DNA of 62,082 bases from Flavobacterium muglaense. Lineage in GTDB: Bacteria; Bacteroidota; Bacteroidia; Flavobacteriales; Flavobacteriaceae. Both the position numbers and the translations under genes were made by a program. Positions 42,587-51,830 of the stretch are shown piece by piece. The stretch's first letter is position 1; every line of letters begins with the position of its first letter. The stretch is taken from positions 149,015 to 211,096 of the forward strand of contig NZ_JACRUK010000002.1 of NCBI RefSeq assembly GCF_014305155.1, in the 5' to 3' direction. The notes beneath the pieces are model-generated. The model did not search any database. It saw nothing but the letters and a program-made list of their open reading frames with translations, and was not told the origin of the DNA.

Positions 42587-42817
42587 TTTTTTAGTAAAAA
42601 GTGAATCGTGAAAAGTAATCAGTTTTCAGTATTTAGTGTTCATTTAAAAAAAAGCAATTTTCGACTTGTCTATAAATATAAAAAAAAACGTTAGCAGTAA
42701 ATTTACTGATAACGTTTTTTTTTATTTAAAGAGTTGTGTTTTTAGTGAAAGCGATAATCTTGATAATCGAATCCTAATCCGATTCACTTTTTACTTCTCA
42801 CGATTCACTAAAAAAAA
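42587..42817. repeat. Inverted repeat pair flanking the helicase terminator
   Basis: AAAAAGTGAATCGTGAAAAGTAA (42596-42618 region) recurs in inverted orientation at 42780-42812 (GATTCACTTTTTAC and CACGATTCACTAAAA). The two sit on either side of the terminator between the helicase and PhnA-like genes. Similar AGTGAATCGTGA words look like a dispersed intergenic repeat. Confidence 0.55.
42683..42722. terminator. Bidirectional terminator between helicase and PhnA-like genes
   Basis: AAAAACGTTA pairs with TAACGTTTTT, with an inner AGTAAA/TTTACT stem and a small mismatch. As before and Ts after. Confidence 0.92.
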
Positions 42818-42818
42818 A

Positions 42819-43397
42819 CTATAGTTTCTTCACGTATTGTGTAATGATCACAATGGTTTGTCCGTCTACTTTTCCTTCGATGTATTCGGCATTTTCATGA
42901 TCTAAACGGATGTTACGAACTGATGTTCCTTGTTTTGCCACCATGCTTGAACCTTTTACTTTCAAGTCTTTTATTAGAACAACTGAGTCACCTACTTCTA
43001 GAATTACTCCGTTAACGTCTCTGTGGATTATTTTGTTTTCGTCATCTTCTCCTTCACCTGTAGCTTGCGCCCAGGCAAGAGTGTCTTCGTCAAAATACAT
43101 TTGGTCAATTAATTCTTGTGGCCATCCTGCCGAACGCAAACGGCTTAACATTCTCCAAGAAACCACTTGTACTGCAGTATGCTCGCTCCACATGCTGTCA
43201 TTTAAACATCTCCAATGGTTTAGATCTTCATGCCCTGGATTCTCAATTTGGTCAATACAAGTTGCACAAGCCATAATAGCCTCGTCAAGTCCTCCTTTTT
43301 TAGTTGGTAAAACTTCATATACTTTTAGGTTTTCTGTAGCTGTACATAATTCACATTGTGATCCACTGCGCTTGCTTAATTCTCTTTCTATACTCAT
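42819..43397 (-). CDS. PhnA-domain zinc-ribbon protein
   Basis: 192-residue protein with an N-terminal zinc ribbon: CELC (15-18) and CATC (43-46) frame four likely zinc-binding cysteines. The C-terminal PhnA domain (about 124-190) contains DVNGVILEVGDSVVLIKDLKVKGSS, the family signature. Despite the 'alkylphosphonate utilisation' name, PhnA proteins have no settled role in phosphonate use. It is convergent with the helicase gene. Confidence 0.9.
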   Translation of the reverse strand: MSIERELSKRSGSQCELCTATENLKVYEVLPTKKGGLDEAIMACATCIDQIENPGHEDLNHWRCLNDSMWSEHTAVQVVSWRMLSRLRSAGWPQELIDQMYFDEDTLAWAQATGEGEDDENKIIHRDVNGVILEVGDSVVLIKDLKVKGSSMVAKQGTSVRNIRLDHENAEYIEGKVDGQTIVIITQYVKKL

Positions 43398-43484
43398 TGT
43401 TGGTTTTTAATTTGATGCTGTAAAATTACAGTTATTCTGTAATTGTTGTAAGTTATGATTTTTTCTTACTTATGGGTAATGATT

Positions 43485-43943
43485 TTATTTTTTGACACGT
43501 ACTGCTTTTGGAACTAATTTTTGATATTCTCCTCCGTTGCGAAGCACATCTCTCACGATACTGGAACTGATGTACGACGTTCGAGCAGCTGTTAATAGAA
43601 ATACGGTTTCAATTTTGGACAAATGTCTGTTGGTGTGGGCGATGGCTTTTTCAAACTCAAAATCGGCTGGATTGCGCAAACCACGTAAAATGAAGTCGGC
43701 TTTTATACGGTGACACAAATCGATGGTCAAACCTTCATAGGTAATGACGGTAACCTTTGGTTCGTTTTTAAAAGTTTCCTCAATAAAACGTTGTCGTTCT
43801 TCTAGTGAAAACATGTATTTTTTTTCGGCATTAACACCTATAGCAATCACGATTTCATCAAATAGAGGAAGTGCTCTATTGATAATGTCTTCGTGTCCTA
43901 GCGTAATGGGGTCAAATGACCCAGGGAAGATGGCTTTTTTCAT
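43485..43943 (-). CDS. coaD: Phosphopantetheine adenylyltransferase
   Basis: 152-residue enzyme for the fourth step of coenzyme A synthesis (4'-phosphopantetheine plus ATP to dephospho-CoA). The nucleotide-binding motif FPGSFDPITLGHEDI has the TxGH-type histidine, and SSSIVRDVLRNGG near the C-terminus is the ISSTxxR signature equivalent. Full length for the family. It is 68 bases downstream of ddl and probably in the same transcript. Confidence 0.97.
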   Translation of the reverse strand: MKKAIFPGSFDPITLGHEDIINRALPLFDEIVIAIGVNAEKKYMFSLEERQRFIEETFKNEPKVTVITYEGLTIDLCHRIKADFILRGLRNPADFEFEKAIAHTNRHLSKIETVFLLTAARTSYISSSIVRDVLRNGGEYQKLVPKAVRVKK

Positions 43944-44011
43944 TTTTGAAAAGTTTCAAGTTTATAGGTTTCAAGTTTCAAGTTGAAACCAGCACCAGTT
44001 TTATAGAATAG

Positions 44012-44980
44012 TTATAAGGACAATTCAATTGCGTTTGTAAACAAGTCTGTTAATGAAATTCCGGCAGCTTCGGCCTGTTGTGGAATTAAACTTTCGGTGG
44101 TTAAACCTGGAATTGTATTCATTTCTAACATGAATGGCTCACCGTCTACGATTATGAACTCCGAACGAGAAAATCCTTTCATACGCAGAATTTCGTAAGC
44201 ACGTTTAGCAATATCTCCTACTTTTTGAGTCATTTCGTCAGAGATTCTAGCAGGTGTGATTTCTTGTGATTGTCCTAGATATTTGGCTTCATAATCGAAG
44301 AAGTCATTTTCGGATACGATTTCAGTGATGGGTAAAACGGTTGTTTTTCCTTGGTAATTGATTACACCTACCGAAACTTCGGTACCGTCAAGGAAGCTCT
44401 CAATGATGATTTCGTTATCTTCTTTGTAAGCGATTTCGATGGCTATAGGTAATTCGGCTTCGGTTTTTACTTTTGAAATTCCGAAACTTGAACCTGCTTT
44501 ATTGGGTTTTACAAAACAAGGCAAACCTAGTTTACTTACAATGGCTGCTGTGTCAATATGTTCTCCTTTGTTTAAATAATAAGAAGTTGCGCTTTTGATT
44601 CCGTATGGTTTTAAAACCGATAAAAGATCTCTTTTGTTGAAGGTTAAAGCGGCTTGATAATAATCACATGAAGTGTGTGGCAGGTCGATTAACTCGAAAT
44701 AAGCTTGCATGAGTCCGTCTTCTCCTGGTGTTCCATGAATGGCGTTGAATACGCAGTCGAATTTTATTTTGGTTCCGTTTACCGTTACCGAGAAATCATT
44801 TTTATCGATAGGGAATTCGGTTTCATTATCATCTACATAGACCCATTTTTCTTTAAAAATGTGAATGCGATATCCGTTGTATTTTGTTTTGTCAAGAAAT
44901 TGGTAGACTACGTTTCCACTGATTAATGAGATTTTGTATTCGCTGGAATAACCACCCATGATAATGGCAATATTTTTCAT
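44012..44980 (-). CDS. ddl: D-alanine--D-alanine ligase
   Basis: 322-residue ATP-grasp ligase making the D-Ala-D-Ala dipeptide of peptidoglycan. GGYSSEYKISLISG is the N-terminal motif, NAIHGTPGEDGLMQAYFEL the substrate site, CFVKPNKAGSSFGISKV the ATP-grasp lysine, and EMNTIPGLTTESLIP the magnesium and product site. It heads a minus-strand pair with coaD, divergent from the PASTA gene, with a hairpin element in between. Confidence 0.97.
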   Translation of the reverse strand: MKNIAIIMGGYSSEYKISLISGNVVYQFLDKTKYNGYRIHIFKEKWVYVDDNETEFPIDKNDFSVTVNGTKIKFDCVFNAIHGTPGEDGLMQAYFELIDLPHTSCDYYQAALTFNKRDLLSVLKPYGIKSATSYYLNKGEHIDTAAIVSKLGLPCFVKPNKAGSSFGISKVKTEAELPIAIEIAYKEDNEIIIESFLDGTEVSVGVINYQGKTTVLPITEIVSENDFFDYEAKYLGQSQEITPARISDEMTQKVGDIAKRAYEILRMKGFSRSEFIIVDGEPFMLEMNTIPGLTTESLIPQQAEAAGISLTDLFTNAIELSL

Positions 44981-45036
44981 TTTATCTTGTTTAATGTTGA
45001 AACACTAATTGTGTTTTGTAGTTAGGATCGATTTTT

Positions 45037-45118
45037 TTTAGCCCCGATAGTAGCGGTATCCTTTTCTTTTTTTCTTTAAAAAAGAAAAGATACAAGCGAA
45101 TAGCGGGAAATAGCTCCA
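45037..45118. repeat. Dispersed hairpin element, copy B
   Basis: Starts TTTAGCCCCGATAGTAGCGG and ends GCGGGAAATAGCTCC. CTTTTCTTTTTTTC and AAAGAAAAG form the central stem. Ends match copies A (4992-5076) and C (55515-55602). It lies between the divergent ddl and PASTA genes. Confidence 0.78.
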
Positions 45119-45179
45119 AATATACGAGTGTATTTTTTGCTTAAACAAAATTATCATTTTTTTTGAAACGAAATAGCTA

Positions 45180-45187
45180 TATCTTTG
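45180..45187 (+). promoter_or_regulatory. -7 element of the PASTA-rluD operon
   Basis: TATCTTTG matches TAnnTTTG, 19 bases before the PASTA gene start. A TTG at 45163-45165 is only 14 bases upstream, so the -33 part is weak. Confidence 0.5.
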
Positions 45188-45206
45188 CCCATATAAAAAA
45201 TAATTT

Positions 45207-45824
45207 ATGAGTTTACGTAAATACCTTACTAGCCGTGTGTTTCTTTTGCAAGTATTCATCGCGGTTTCGATTATTGCCGTGTTGGGCTATCTGTTTATAC
45301 ACTGGTTGACTTTTACTACTAATCACGGAAATGAGATTTCGGTGCCTAATTTAAGCAAGCTTACAGAGGAACAAGTGGAAGAAAAACTGGATGATTTAGA
45401 CTTGGATTATGTATTGCTTGATAGTGTAGATTACAGAAGTGATTATCCTAAATACAGTGTGGTTCAACAAGATCCATTGCCTGGAGCGAAAGTGAAAGAA
45501 GGTAGAAAAGTGTATATTAAAATTAATTCATCGGGATTTTCATCAGTGAAAGTGCCTGATTTAATTGAGAAAACATACCGTGAGGCAGTGCCTACATTGA
45601 AGGCTTTAGGTCTGGAAGAAGGTACGATTACTTATATCCCTAATTTAGGTAAAGATATGGTGCTGGAAATGCGTTACAAAGGAAGAAACATCAAGCCGGG
45701 TGATAAAGTCTTGAAATCGTCTAAAATTGATCTAGTTTTAGGAGACGGGAAAGCAAGTTATGAAGAAGATATAAGAACGGATAGTATTGCTACTCCAATA
45801 GAAGAAGAGTCTAATGAACAATAA
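45207..45824 (+). CDS. PASTA-domain membrane protein
   Basis: 205-residue protein with one N-terminal transmembrane helix (about 11-33, FLLQVFIAVSIIAVLGYLFI) and two PASTA domains outside: about 43-112 (ISVPNLSKLTEEQVEEKL...) and 113-185 (VKVPDLIEKTYREAVPTL...). PASTA domains bind muropeptides or beta-lactams and are known from Ser/Thr kinases and penicillin-binding proteins, but there is no kinase here. An acidic C-terminus ends within the rluD start (11-base overlap). Cell-wall sensing is possible but unproven. Confidence 0.92.
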   Translation: MSLRKYLTSRVFLLQVFIAVSIIAVLGYLFIHWLTFTTNHGNEISVPNLSKLTEEQVEEKLDDLDLDYVLLDSVDYRSDYPKYSVVQQDPLPGAKVKEGRKVYIKINSSGFSSVKVPDLIEKTYREAVPTLKALGLEEGTITYIPNLGKDMVLEMRYKGRNIKPGDKVLKSSKIDLVLGDGKASYEEDIRTDSIATPIEEESNEQ

Positions 45825-46851
45825 TGTAGAGTCGGTTGACTTAGAAGAAGAATTGTACGAACATTTTAAATTTGAAGTTCCTAAAGGGATAACTTCTGTG
45901 CGTATTGATAAATATTTAATGGGTTTGATTCAAAATTCGACCCGAAATAAAATACAAGTTGCTGCAACAGAGGGTAATATTTTTGTGAATGATGCGACTG
46001 TTAAGTCTAATTATAAAGTAAAACCACTGGATGTGGTGCGTGTGATGTTGACGCATCCACCGTATGAAAATCATATCATTGCGGAGAATATTCCGTTGGA
46101 TATTGTTTATGAAGATGATGCTTTGTTGTTGATCAATAAAGAACCAGGAATGGTCGTGCATCCTGGACATGGTAATTATACTGGAACTTTAGTGCATGCA
46201 TTGGCGTACCATTTTGATAATTTGCCAATGAATAGTAGTGAACGTCCTGGACTTGTTCACCGTATTGATAAAGATACATCTGGATTGTTGGTAATTGCCA
46301 AAACAGAAGCTGCAATGACTCATTTAGCCAAACAGTTTGAGGCTAAAACATCAGAGAGAGAATATATTGCCTTAGTTTGGGGTAATGTAGCGGAAGAAAG
46401 TGGTACGATCGAAGGAAACTTGGCTCGTCACTTGAAAGACCGCATGCAAATGGCCGTTTTTGCCGATCCAGAGATTGGAAAACCTGCAATTACGCATTAC
46501 AAAGTATTGGAACGTTTTGGGTATGTGACTTTGATTTCATGCCAACTTGAAACGGGACGTACACACCAAATTCGTGCGCACTTGAAACATATTGGACATC
46601 CATTATTTAATGATGAGCGCTATGGCGGACATTTGATATTAAAAGGAACTACGTTTACTAAGTACAAGCAGTTTATTGATAATTGCTTTAAAGTACTTCC
46701 AAGACAAGCTTTACATGCTAAAACACTTGGTTTTGTGCATCCAGTAACTAAGGAACTAATGCGTTTTGATACAGAACTTCCACAAGATTTTCAAGATTGT
46801 GTTGAAAAATGGAGAGGCTATTCTAAATCTCATTTATCGGAGGAAGAATAA
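45814..46851 (+). CDS. rluD: RluA-family pseudouridine synthase (RluD-like)
   Basis: 345-residue enzyme isomerising uridine to pseudouridine in 23S rRNA. An N-terminal S4 RNA-binding domain (about 20-75, RIDKYLMGLI...) is followed by the catalytic domain with HRIDKDTSGLLVIAK, whose aspartate is the nucleophile, and ETGRTHQIRAHL. RluD acts on helix 69 of 23S rRNA; the S4-plus-catalytic layout and length support that, but related RluC-type specificity is not excluded. It overlaps the PASTA gene by 11 bases. Confidence 0.93.
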   Translation: MNNNVESVDLEEELYEHFKFEVPKGITSVRIDKYLMGLIQNSTRNKIQVAATEGNIFVNDATVKSNYKVKPLDVVRVMLTHPPYENHIIAENIPLDIVYEDDALLLINKEPGMVVHPGHGNYTGTLVHALAYHFDNLPMNSSERPGLVHRIDKDTSGLLVIAKTEAAMTHLAKQFEAKTSEREYIALVWGNVAEESGTIEGNLARHLKDRMQMAVFADPEIGKPAITHYKVLERFGYVTLISCQLETGRTHQIRAHLKHIGHPLFNDERYGGHLILKGTTFTKYKQFIDNCFKVLPRQALHAKTLGFVHPVTKELMRFDTELPQDFQDCVEKWRGYSKSHLSEEE

Positions 46852-46908
46852 AAGAATTAGAATTTTTTAGAAATACTCGGCTCTTAGTTTAGTGTTCCTA
46901 TAAATAGA

Positions 46909-46943
46909 AAATCCCTTTTGCGTGAGCAAAAGGGATTTTTCGG
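46909..46943. terminator. Bidirectional terminator between rluD and flotillin genes
   Basis: AAATCCCTTTTGC (46909-46921) and GCAAAAGGGATTT (46926-46938) form a perfect 13-bp stem with a GTGA loop, then Ts. Confidence 0.96.
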
Positions 46944-46962
46944 TTTAAGTAGAAGCAATAGT

Positions 46963-48864
46963 TTATTTTTTCTTGTTAGAATCACTGTCCATCATTTCCA
47001 TCATTTTCATGCCTAACAGTCCGCTGATGCCACCATCAGAGCCATTACCACCTGTGATTAACACATCTGGAATAACCTTGATATTTCCTTTTCCTATTTC
47101 TTCAGTAATTTTGTACTTAGTAAAATTATCGCCGCCCATTGCTGAGACTTGAAGTTGGTAGGCTTCGGCAGTCGATTTACCGATAGCCATGATTTTTTCG
47201 GCTTCGGCTAATCCTGTTTTCGAAATCTTTTCGGCTTCGGCGCTCGCGTTCAATTTGGTAGCTTCGGCTTGTGCTCCCGCTCTGGCTTTCGTCGCTTCGG
47301 CTTCGGCATTGGCACGCATTTTTGTAGCTTCCGCTTCGGCATTTACGTTTAGTTTTAAACTCGTTGCGTCACCTTCGGCTTTCTTAACCGTTGCATCGGC
47401 AGTACGCTGTGCGATTTCGACACTTTGTGATGCTTTTACAATTTCTTTTTGCATATCTGCAATAGCGGTTTCTTTCTCGACACCTTGTCTTTGCTCTTGC
47501 GCCATACGCTGTGTTTGATAGGTTTTTTGCTCTTCTTCGGCAATTTTCCTGTCGGTTAAGGTTTTCATCAATGAATCAGGAGGTACAATATCACCAATCA
47601 ACGTATCTACTGCATTTACATTGTATTCGTCAAGAACAGCTTTGATATGATTCTTAGCCGATTCCTGGCGCTCTTTACGTGTGCTTAAAAACGAAATTAC
47701 ATCACTATCTTGGGCCGAGTTTCTAAAATAGTTTCCAATTGTAGGTTCTAGTACTTGAGAAACAAGGTTTGTCATACTACCAAAACGCGCAATTACTTTT
47801 GGCGCTTCATTAGCGGGTACATGAATGATTTGTGACACATCCAGATTGAAAGGGAAACCATCTTTTGAACGTACCGTTATGGTAGATAGGTTTTTGTCTA
47901 AATCGTGTGATTCGCTTCTAGCATTGGCCCAGTTTAGTACAAGGTTTGTTGTAGGAACTGATTCTAATTTAGTGGTGTATTTGTTTAAAGCGTATTTACC
48001 TGGTCCAAAAGGTTCCATCCATACACCGCGTTGCCCTTTTGAAACTATGTTTCCGTGTTTAAAGGTGTCTCCGGTTACATCTTTTCCATCTTCACCAATA
48101 TACGAGATCACGACACCTACATATCCGATAGGTACATCGGTCATTGGGTTTTGTTCGATTTGGATTCCCCAACTGTTAATGTAATAAGATCCAGCAAGCA
48201 TCACTTGAGGTTGTAATCCACGATTTCCTCCTTTGTCTAGAAACGCATCCAGATCTTGGTAATTATTATGTCCGTCGATGTTCTTACCAGCGATTTGTCC
48301 TTGAGGGATCGGTTCACCATCTAAAGCAGTTACAATTCCAATCATGTTTTCAAAGATCTTGATTTGTTCTACAATAACAATTTCGAATAAAAAAGTATTG
48401 ATACGGTATGAACCCGTAGTAATGAAGGCTGTTTGACGCCCTTTTTGACCGCCATTGTTTAAGAATGAGGTAGCGTCTTGAAAGTTGTCACTATCTACTC
48501 GACGAGCCAGAATACGACCTGTAGGGATTTCTTTTCCATCTCTACTGAGAACCAAACCAATTTGGCCTTCAGGGATAATAGTAAATGAAGTCATGTCAAC
48601 AGAGTATTGCCAAATCCACATCATCCAGTATAGTCCTGGAGCAAGGGTGCGCGCTTGGTAACCAGCTTCTCCTTTGGTCGCAATAATTCTGCCATCTGGC
48701 AAAGATTTATCGGCACCGAAAAGCACGAATTTTTTGGTTACTAAACCAATTTTGTTTTCGGGTACAATAACCATCCCAAAGAAAACACGCAAAACGAATT
48801 TGTAAAAAATGATGGAAAAAACTACAGGTAGTATCCACCAAAGAGAGTCAATAATTGTTGTCAT
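46963..48864 (-). CDS. Flotillin/SPFH-domain membrane protein
   Basis: 633-residue scaffold protein. One N-terminal membrane segment (about 8-32) is followed by an SPFH/band 7 domain (to about 440) with repeated sections such as GQIAGKNIDGHNNYQDLDAFL and GRILARRVDSDNFQDATSFL. From about 445 to 580 comes the Ala/Glu-rich coiled coil typical of flotillin (NAEAEATKMRANAEAEATKA). The C-terminus is glycine-rich with a charged tail. Flotillins organise membrane microdomains. Its length and the three repeated sub-sections suggest a Bacteroidota-specific variant. Confidence 0.9.
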   Translation of the reverse strand: MTTIIDSLWWILPVVFSIIFYKFVLRVFFGMVIVPENKIGLVTKKFVLFGADKSLPDGRIIATKGEAGYQARTLAPGLYWMMWIWQYSVDMTSFTIIPEGQIGLVLSRDGKEIPTGRILARRVDSDNFQDATSFLNNGGQKGRQTAFITTGSYRINTFLFEIVIVEQIKIFENMIGIVTALDGEPIPQGQIAGKNIDGHNNYQDLDAFLDKGGNRGLQPQVMLAGSYYINSWGIQIEQNPMTDVPIGYVGVVISYIGEDGKDVTGDTFKHGNIVSKGQRGVWMEPFGPGKYALNKYTTKLESVPTTNLVLNWANARSESHDLDKNLSTITVRSKDGFPFNLDVSQIIHVPANEAPKVIARFGSMTNLVSQVLEPTIGNYFRNSAQDSDVISFLSTRKERQESAKNHIKAVLDEYNVNAVDTLIGDIVPPDSLMKTLTDRKIAEEEQKTYQTQRMAQEQRQGVEKETAIADMQKEIVKASQSVEIAQRTADATVKKAEGDATSLKLNVNAEAEATKMRANAEAEATKARAGAQAEATKLNASAEAEKISKTGLAEAEKIMAIGKSTAEAYQLQVSAMGGDNFTKYKITEEIGKGNIKVIPDVLITGGNGSDGGISGLLGMKMMEMMDSDSNKKK

Positions 48865-49267
48865 AATTTATAATTTAGACTACAAAATTACCGTTAATTT
48901 TTCCTGTTAAAATAAAAATCGTAAAATTTTAACATTTGGCTGTTTTGGCTTTTTTATTTTCGAAAATCATCATTTTTAACGATTGAAATTGTCATTCTGC
49001 GACACGATTTTTAGGTTTGTCAACTATGATTTCTTTTTTGGATTTTAACAATTTTAAAGTCAGTTTTTATAAATAGCCGTTTAGGAATGTTTATCACTGA
49101 AAAATCCGATTAGTAGGAATGGATTGGTATGTTGGAATTTTTATTCAAGATGGTGTCAGGAGCTATTTAAGATAACTTTTTTGATTATTAGTTTTTTACA
49201 GTTGAATTAGTTTAATCTGCTTCTTACCTTTGCTTGACAAGGATATTAAACTATAATAACGAAAATC
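48865..49267. other. Intergenic region between flotillin and hydrolase genes
   Basis: Divergent intergenic stretch of 403 bases. It holds the hydrolase promoter (49202-49232) and a short GGAGCTATTTAAG (about 49158) that resembles one end of the dispersed hairpin element but lacks the rest. No ORF with homology, repeat or RNA gene was recognised. Confidence 0.6.
49202..49232 (+). promoter_or_regulatory. Promoter of the alpha/beta hydrolase gene
   Basis: TTG (49202-49204), 20-base spacer, TACCTTTG (49225-49232). This is a full Bacteroidota -33/-7 pair. The start codon follows 35 bases later. Confidence 0.72.
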
Positions 49268-50110
49268 ATGATATTAAATAAAACATTTATACTCGAAGGC
49301 GCGTCAAAGCAAAAATTTGTTGCAGATTTAAGCTATTCTGAAACTCAGGAGCAAAAAGGGGTAATTGTTTTTTGTCACGGATTCAAGGGATTTAAAGATT
49401 GGGGATGTTGGCAGCTAGTGGCTGATTACTTTGTGGATAATGGTTTTGCTTTTTTAAAATTTAATTTTTCGCATAATGGAATGGGGCTTGAAGATTCGGT
49501 CGAATTTACCGCTCTTGATCAGTTTTCGATCAATACTTTGGGAAAAGAAATGCAAGATATTGAAAGTGTGGAGCAATTTATAGTTGGTGTATTACCAACA
49601 AAATTACCTGCAATACATACCGAGTCTATTTATATTATAGGTCATAGTAAGGGTGGGGTTTCGGCTTTACTGTATTGCACACAATACGATACTAAAATCA
49701 AGAAAGTTTGTACCTGGGCAAGTCCGTTTGATTTTCATCGTTCGTGGAATTCAAATTTCAAGAACAAGTGGATAGCTGAGAATGTTCAGTATATTAAAAA
49801 TGCGAGAACCAACCAAATGATGCCTTTGGACATAGTCGTTTTGGATGATTTGGAAAATAATAAAGAAAAATACAGTTTGGTTAATGCGAGTCAAAAACTC
49901 CAAATCCCATATTTGATTGTTCAGGGAACGAATGATCAGGCTGTAAAAATGGACGAATTCAATTTGCTAAAGAAATATTTTTTTAAAGCAAAAAATCATG
50001 TTATAGTCGATGCCAATCATGTTTTTGGTGGTTCGCATCCTTATGCGGCAACAGAATTACCAGAGCACACTCAAGAATTGGTTCGTGTAACCAAGGATTT
50101 TTTGATCTAG
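49268..50110 (+). CDS. Alpha/beta hydrolase
   Basis: 280-residue serine hydrolase with a cytosolic N-terminus. The oxyanion region is FCHGFKGFKDWGCW, the nucleophile elbow GHSKGG (Ser127), followed by a likely Asp in LIVQGTNDQAVK and His in DANHVFGGSHP. The family resembles short-chain dienelactone hydrolase/acyl esterase types (DUF-like '2,6-dihydropseudooxynicotine-type' not supported). Substrate unknown. A single-gene unit with its own promoter, convergent with the acyl-CoA synthetase. Confidence 0.9.
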   Translation: MILNKTFILEGASKQKFVADLSYSETQEQKGVIVFCHGFKGFKDWGCWQLVADYFVDNGFAFLKFNFSHNGMGLEDSVEFTALDQFSINTLGKEMQDIESVEQFIVGVLPTKLPAIHTESIYIIGHSKGGVSALLYCTQYDTKIKKVCTWASPFDFHRSWNSNFKNKWIAENVQYIKNARTNQMMPLDIVVLDDLENNKEKYSLVNASQKLQIPYLIVQGTNDQAVKMDEFNLLKKYFFKAKNHVIVDANHVFGGSHPYAATELPEHTQELVRVTKDFLI

Positions 50111-50201
50111 TTGGAGGCTAGCTTACATATTATTATTTATAAATAGAACTTTTGGGTTGCTACGGCATAACAGTTTCTCAGGAATTTATCAAGTATAGTT
50201 A

Positions 50202-51830
50202 CTATTTAAGTTTGCCTTCTGAAAAAAGTATTCGAATCTCTTTTTTGTCAAATTTACCCACACTTGTTTTTGGGATTTCATCGAGATAGACATAGTCTTT
50301 TGGGATTTGGTATTTTACAAACTCTCGGTCTAGAAATGCTATTAATTCGGCAGCTGTAGTATTTTTTTCTTTATTGACTAATACAATAGAAGCAAGTGGT
50401 TTTTCGACCCATTTTTGGTCTGGAACAGCGATTACAGCTGCTTCGCGGATGTTGGGGTGTGCCATTAATGCCGACTCCAATGCTACGCTAGAAATCCATT
50501 CACCGCCACTTTTTATGAGGTCTTTGGTGCGGTCTTTAATTTCCATGTAGCCATCAGGATCGATAGTGCTTACGTCACCGGTTTTAAACCAACCATCAGC
50601 AGTAAAACTGTCCAGATTATTAGTTTTAAAATACGAATTGATGACCCAAGCACCTTTAATTTGTAATTCTCCCATGGTGTTACCATCTGATGGAGCTAGA
50701 GTTCCTTCATCCGTCATGATTCTAATTTCCACTCCAGGAAAAGCAAATCCTTGCTTGGCGCGAATGTCTAGCTTTTCATTATTGGATAAGTGATTGTGTT
50801 GAAGCTGTAATCTAGAAACGGTGCCTAAAGGGGATGTTTCAGTCATGCCCCAAGCTTGTACCCCTTTTATTCCAAAGTCTTTTTCAAATCCTTCAATAAG
50901 GCTCTTGGGTAGGGCAGAACCGCCAACTAGATATTCTTTAAGTGCTAGTTTTTCTTTTGGTGGGTTTTCCTTCATGGTATGATAGATACCCAGCCATATT
51001 GTAGGTACTCCATTTGCTTTTGTAACTTTCTCTGCTTGTAGCATATTTATGAGCGCCTCAGGTTGTAAATTAGAGGAAGGTAGCACCATATTTGATCCAG
51101 ACAACAAGCATAAGTAGGGAAATCCCCAAGCCATGACATGAAATTGTGGAACAATTAATAATAATGTATCCTCATTACTGAAATTACCGGCATTAGGCGT
51201 TATAATATTAGTAGCATGTAAATAAGTCGACCTGTGTGAGTATAAAACACCTTTTGGTAAACCCGTTGTTCCGCTTGTGTAACACATGCCACAGGCGTCA
51301 TTTTCGTTTAGTATTGGCCATTGGTATTCTTCTGACTGCTCTGCCAGTAAATCTTCGTACTGTATTGTATTTTGTAAGGTTGTTTTAAAATCTTTGGGAG
51401 CATTTAATAGTACGTAGTACTCTACTGTTTCAAGTAAAGGTGCAATTTTTTCGAGTAATGGGACTAAGGTTGCATCCACAAAAATAACGCGGTCCTCAGA
51501 ATTATTGACGATGTATTCTGTTTGACTACTTGAAAGCCTAATATTGATGGGGTGACAAACAGCTCCAATGCCGGAAATGCCATAATATAATTCGACATGG
51601 GCGTAATGATTCCAAGCAAATGTCCCAACAATATCTCCGCTTTTAATTCCCAGTTTTTGGGTCAAGGCATTAGCTAGTTTTTTACAGCGTTTGTACATAT
51701 CGCTAAAAAAGTATTCGTGCCTTTCTCCATCTGGTAAATAAGTTATAATTTTTTTATAATGGTAAACGCTGTTGCCATATTCAAGAATAGTAGTTGTTGT
51801 AAGCGGATAATTCATCATTAAGCTTTCCAT
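50202..51830 (-). CDS. AMP-binding fatty acyl-CoA synthetase
   Basis: 542-residue adenylate-forming enzyme activating a carboxylic acid to its CoA thioester. Motifs: CYTSGTTGLPKGVLYSHRS (A3/P-loop), WGMTETSPLG (A5), DGWFKTGDVSTIDPDGY (A7), and KDLIKSGGEWIS (A8), then PKTSVGKFDKK with the catalytic lysine. These fit medium- or long-chain fatty acyl-CoA ligases of the FadD/AlkK type. The exact chain length is unknown. ATG at 51830 is used, with ATG at 51818 (residue 5) as an alternative. Confidence 0.93.
   Translation of the reverse strand: MESLMMNYPLTTTTILEYGNSVYHYKKIITYLPDGERHEYFFSDMYKRCKKLANALTQKLGIKSGDIVGTFAWNHYAHVELYYGISGIGAVCHPINIRLSSSQTEYIVNNSEDRVIFVDATLVPLLEKIAPLLETVEYYVLLNAPKDFKTTLQNTIQYEDLLAEQSEEYQWPILNENDACGMCYTSGTTGLPKGVLYSHRSTYLHATNIITPNAGNFSNEDTLLLIVPQFHVMAWGFPYLCLLSGSNMVLPSSNLQPEALINMLQAEKVTKANGVPTIWLGIYHTMKENPPKEKLALKEYLVGGSALPKSLIEGFEKDFGIKGVQAWGMTETSPLGTVSRLQLQHNHLSNNEKLDIRAKQGFAFPGVEIRIMTDEGTLAPSDGNTMGELQIKGAWVINSYFKTNNLDSFTADGWFKTGDVSTIDPDGYMEIKDRTKDLIKSGGEWISSVALESALMAHPNIREAAVIAVPDQKWVEKPLASIVLVNKEKNTTAAELIAFLDREFVKYQIPKDYVYLDEIPKTSVGKFDKKEIRILFSEGKLK

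Noticed and set aside
47189..48184. Open frames antisense to the flotillin gene
   Set aside because: They arise from the repetitive Ala/Glu codons on the coding strand.
49021..49267. Small RNA or attachment site in the long flotillin-hydrolase gap
   Set aside because: No hairpin with T-run, no repeat and no tRNA-like sequence was found.
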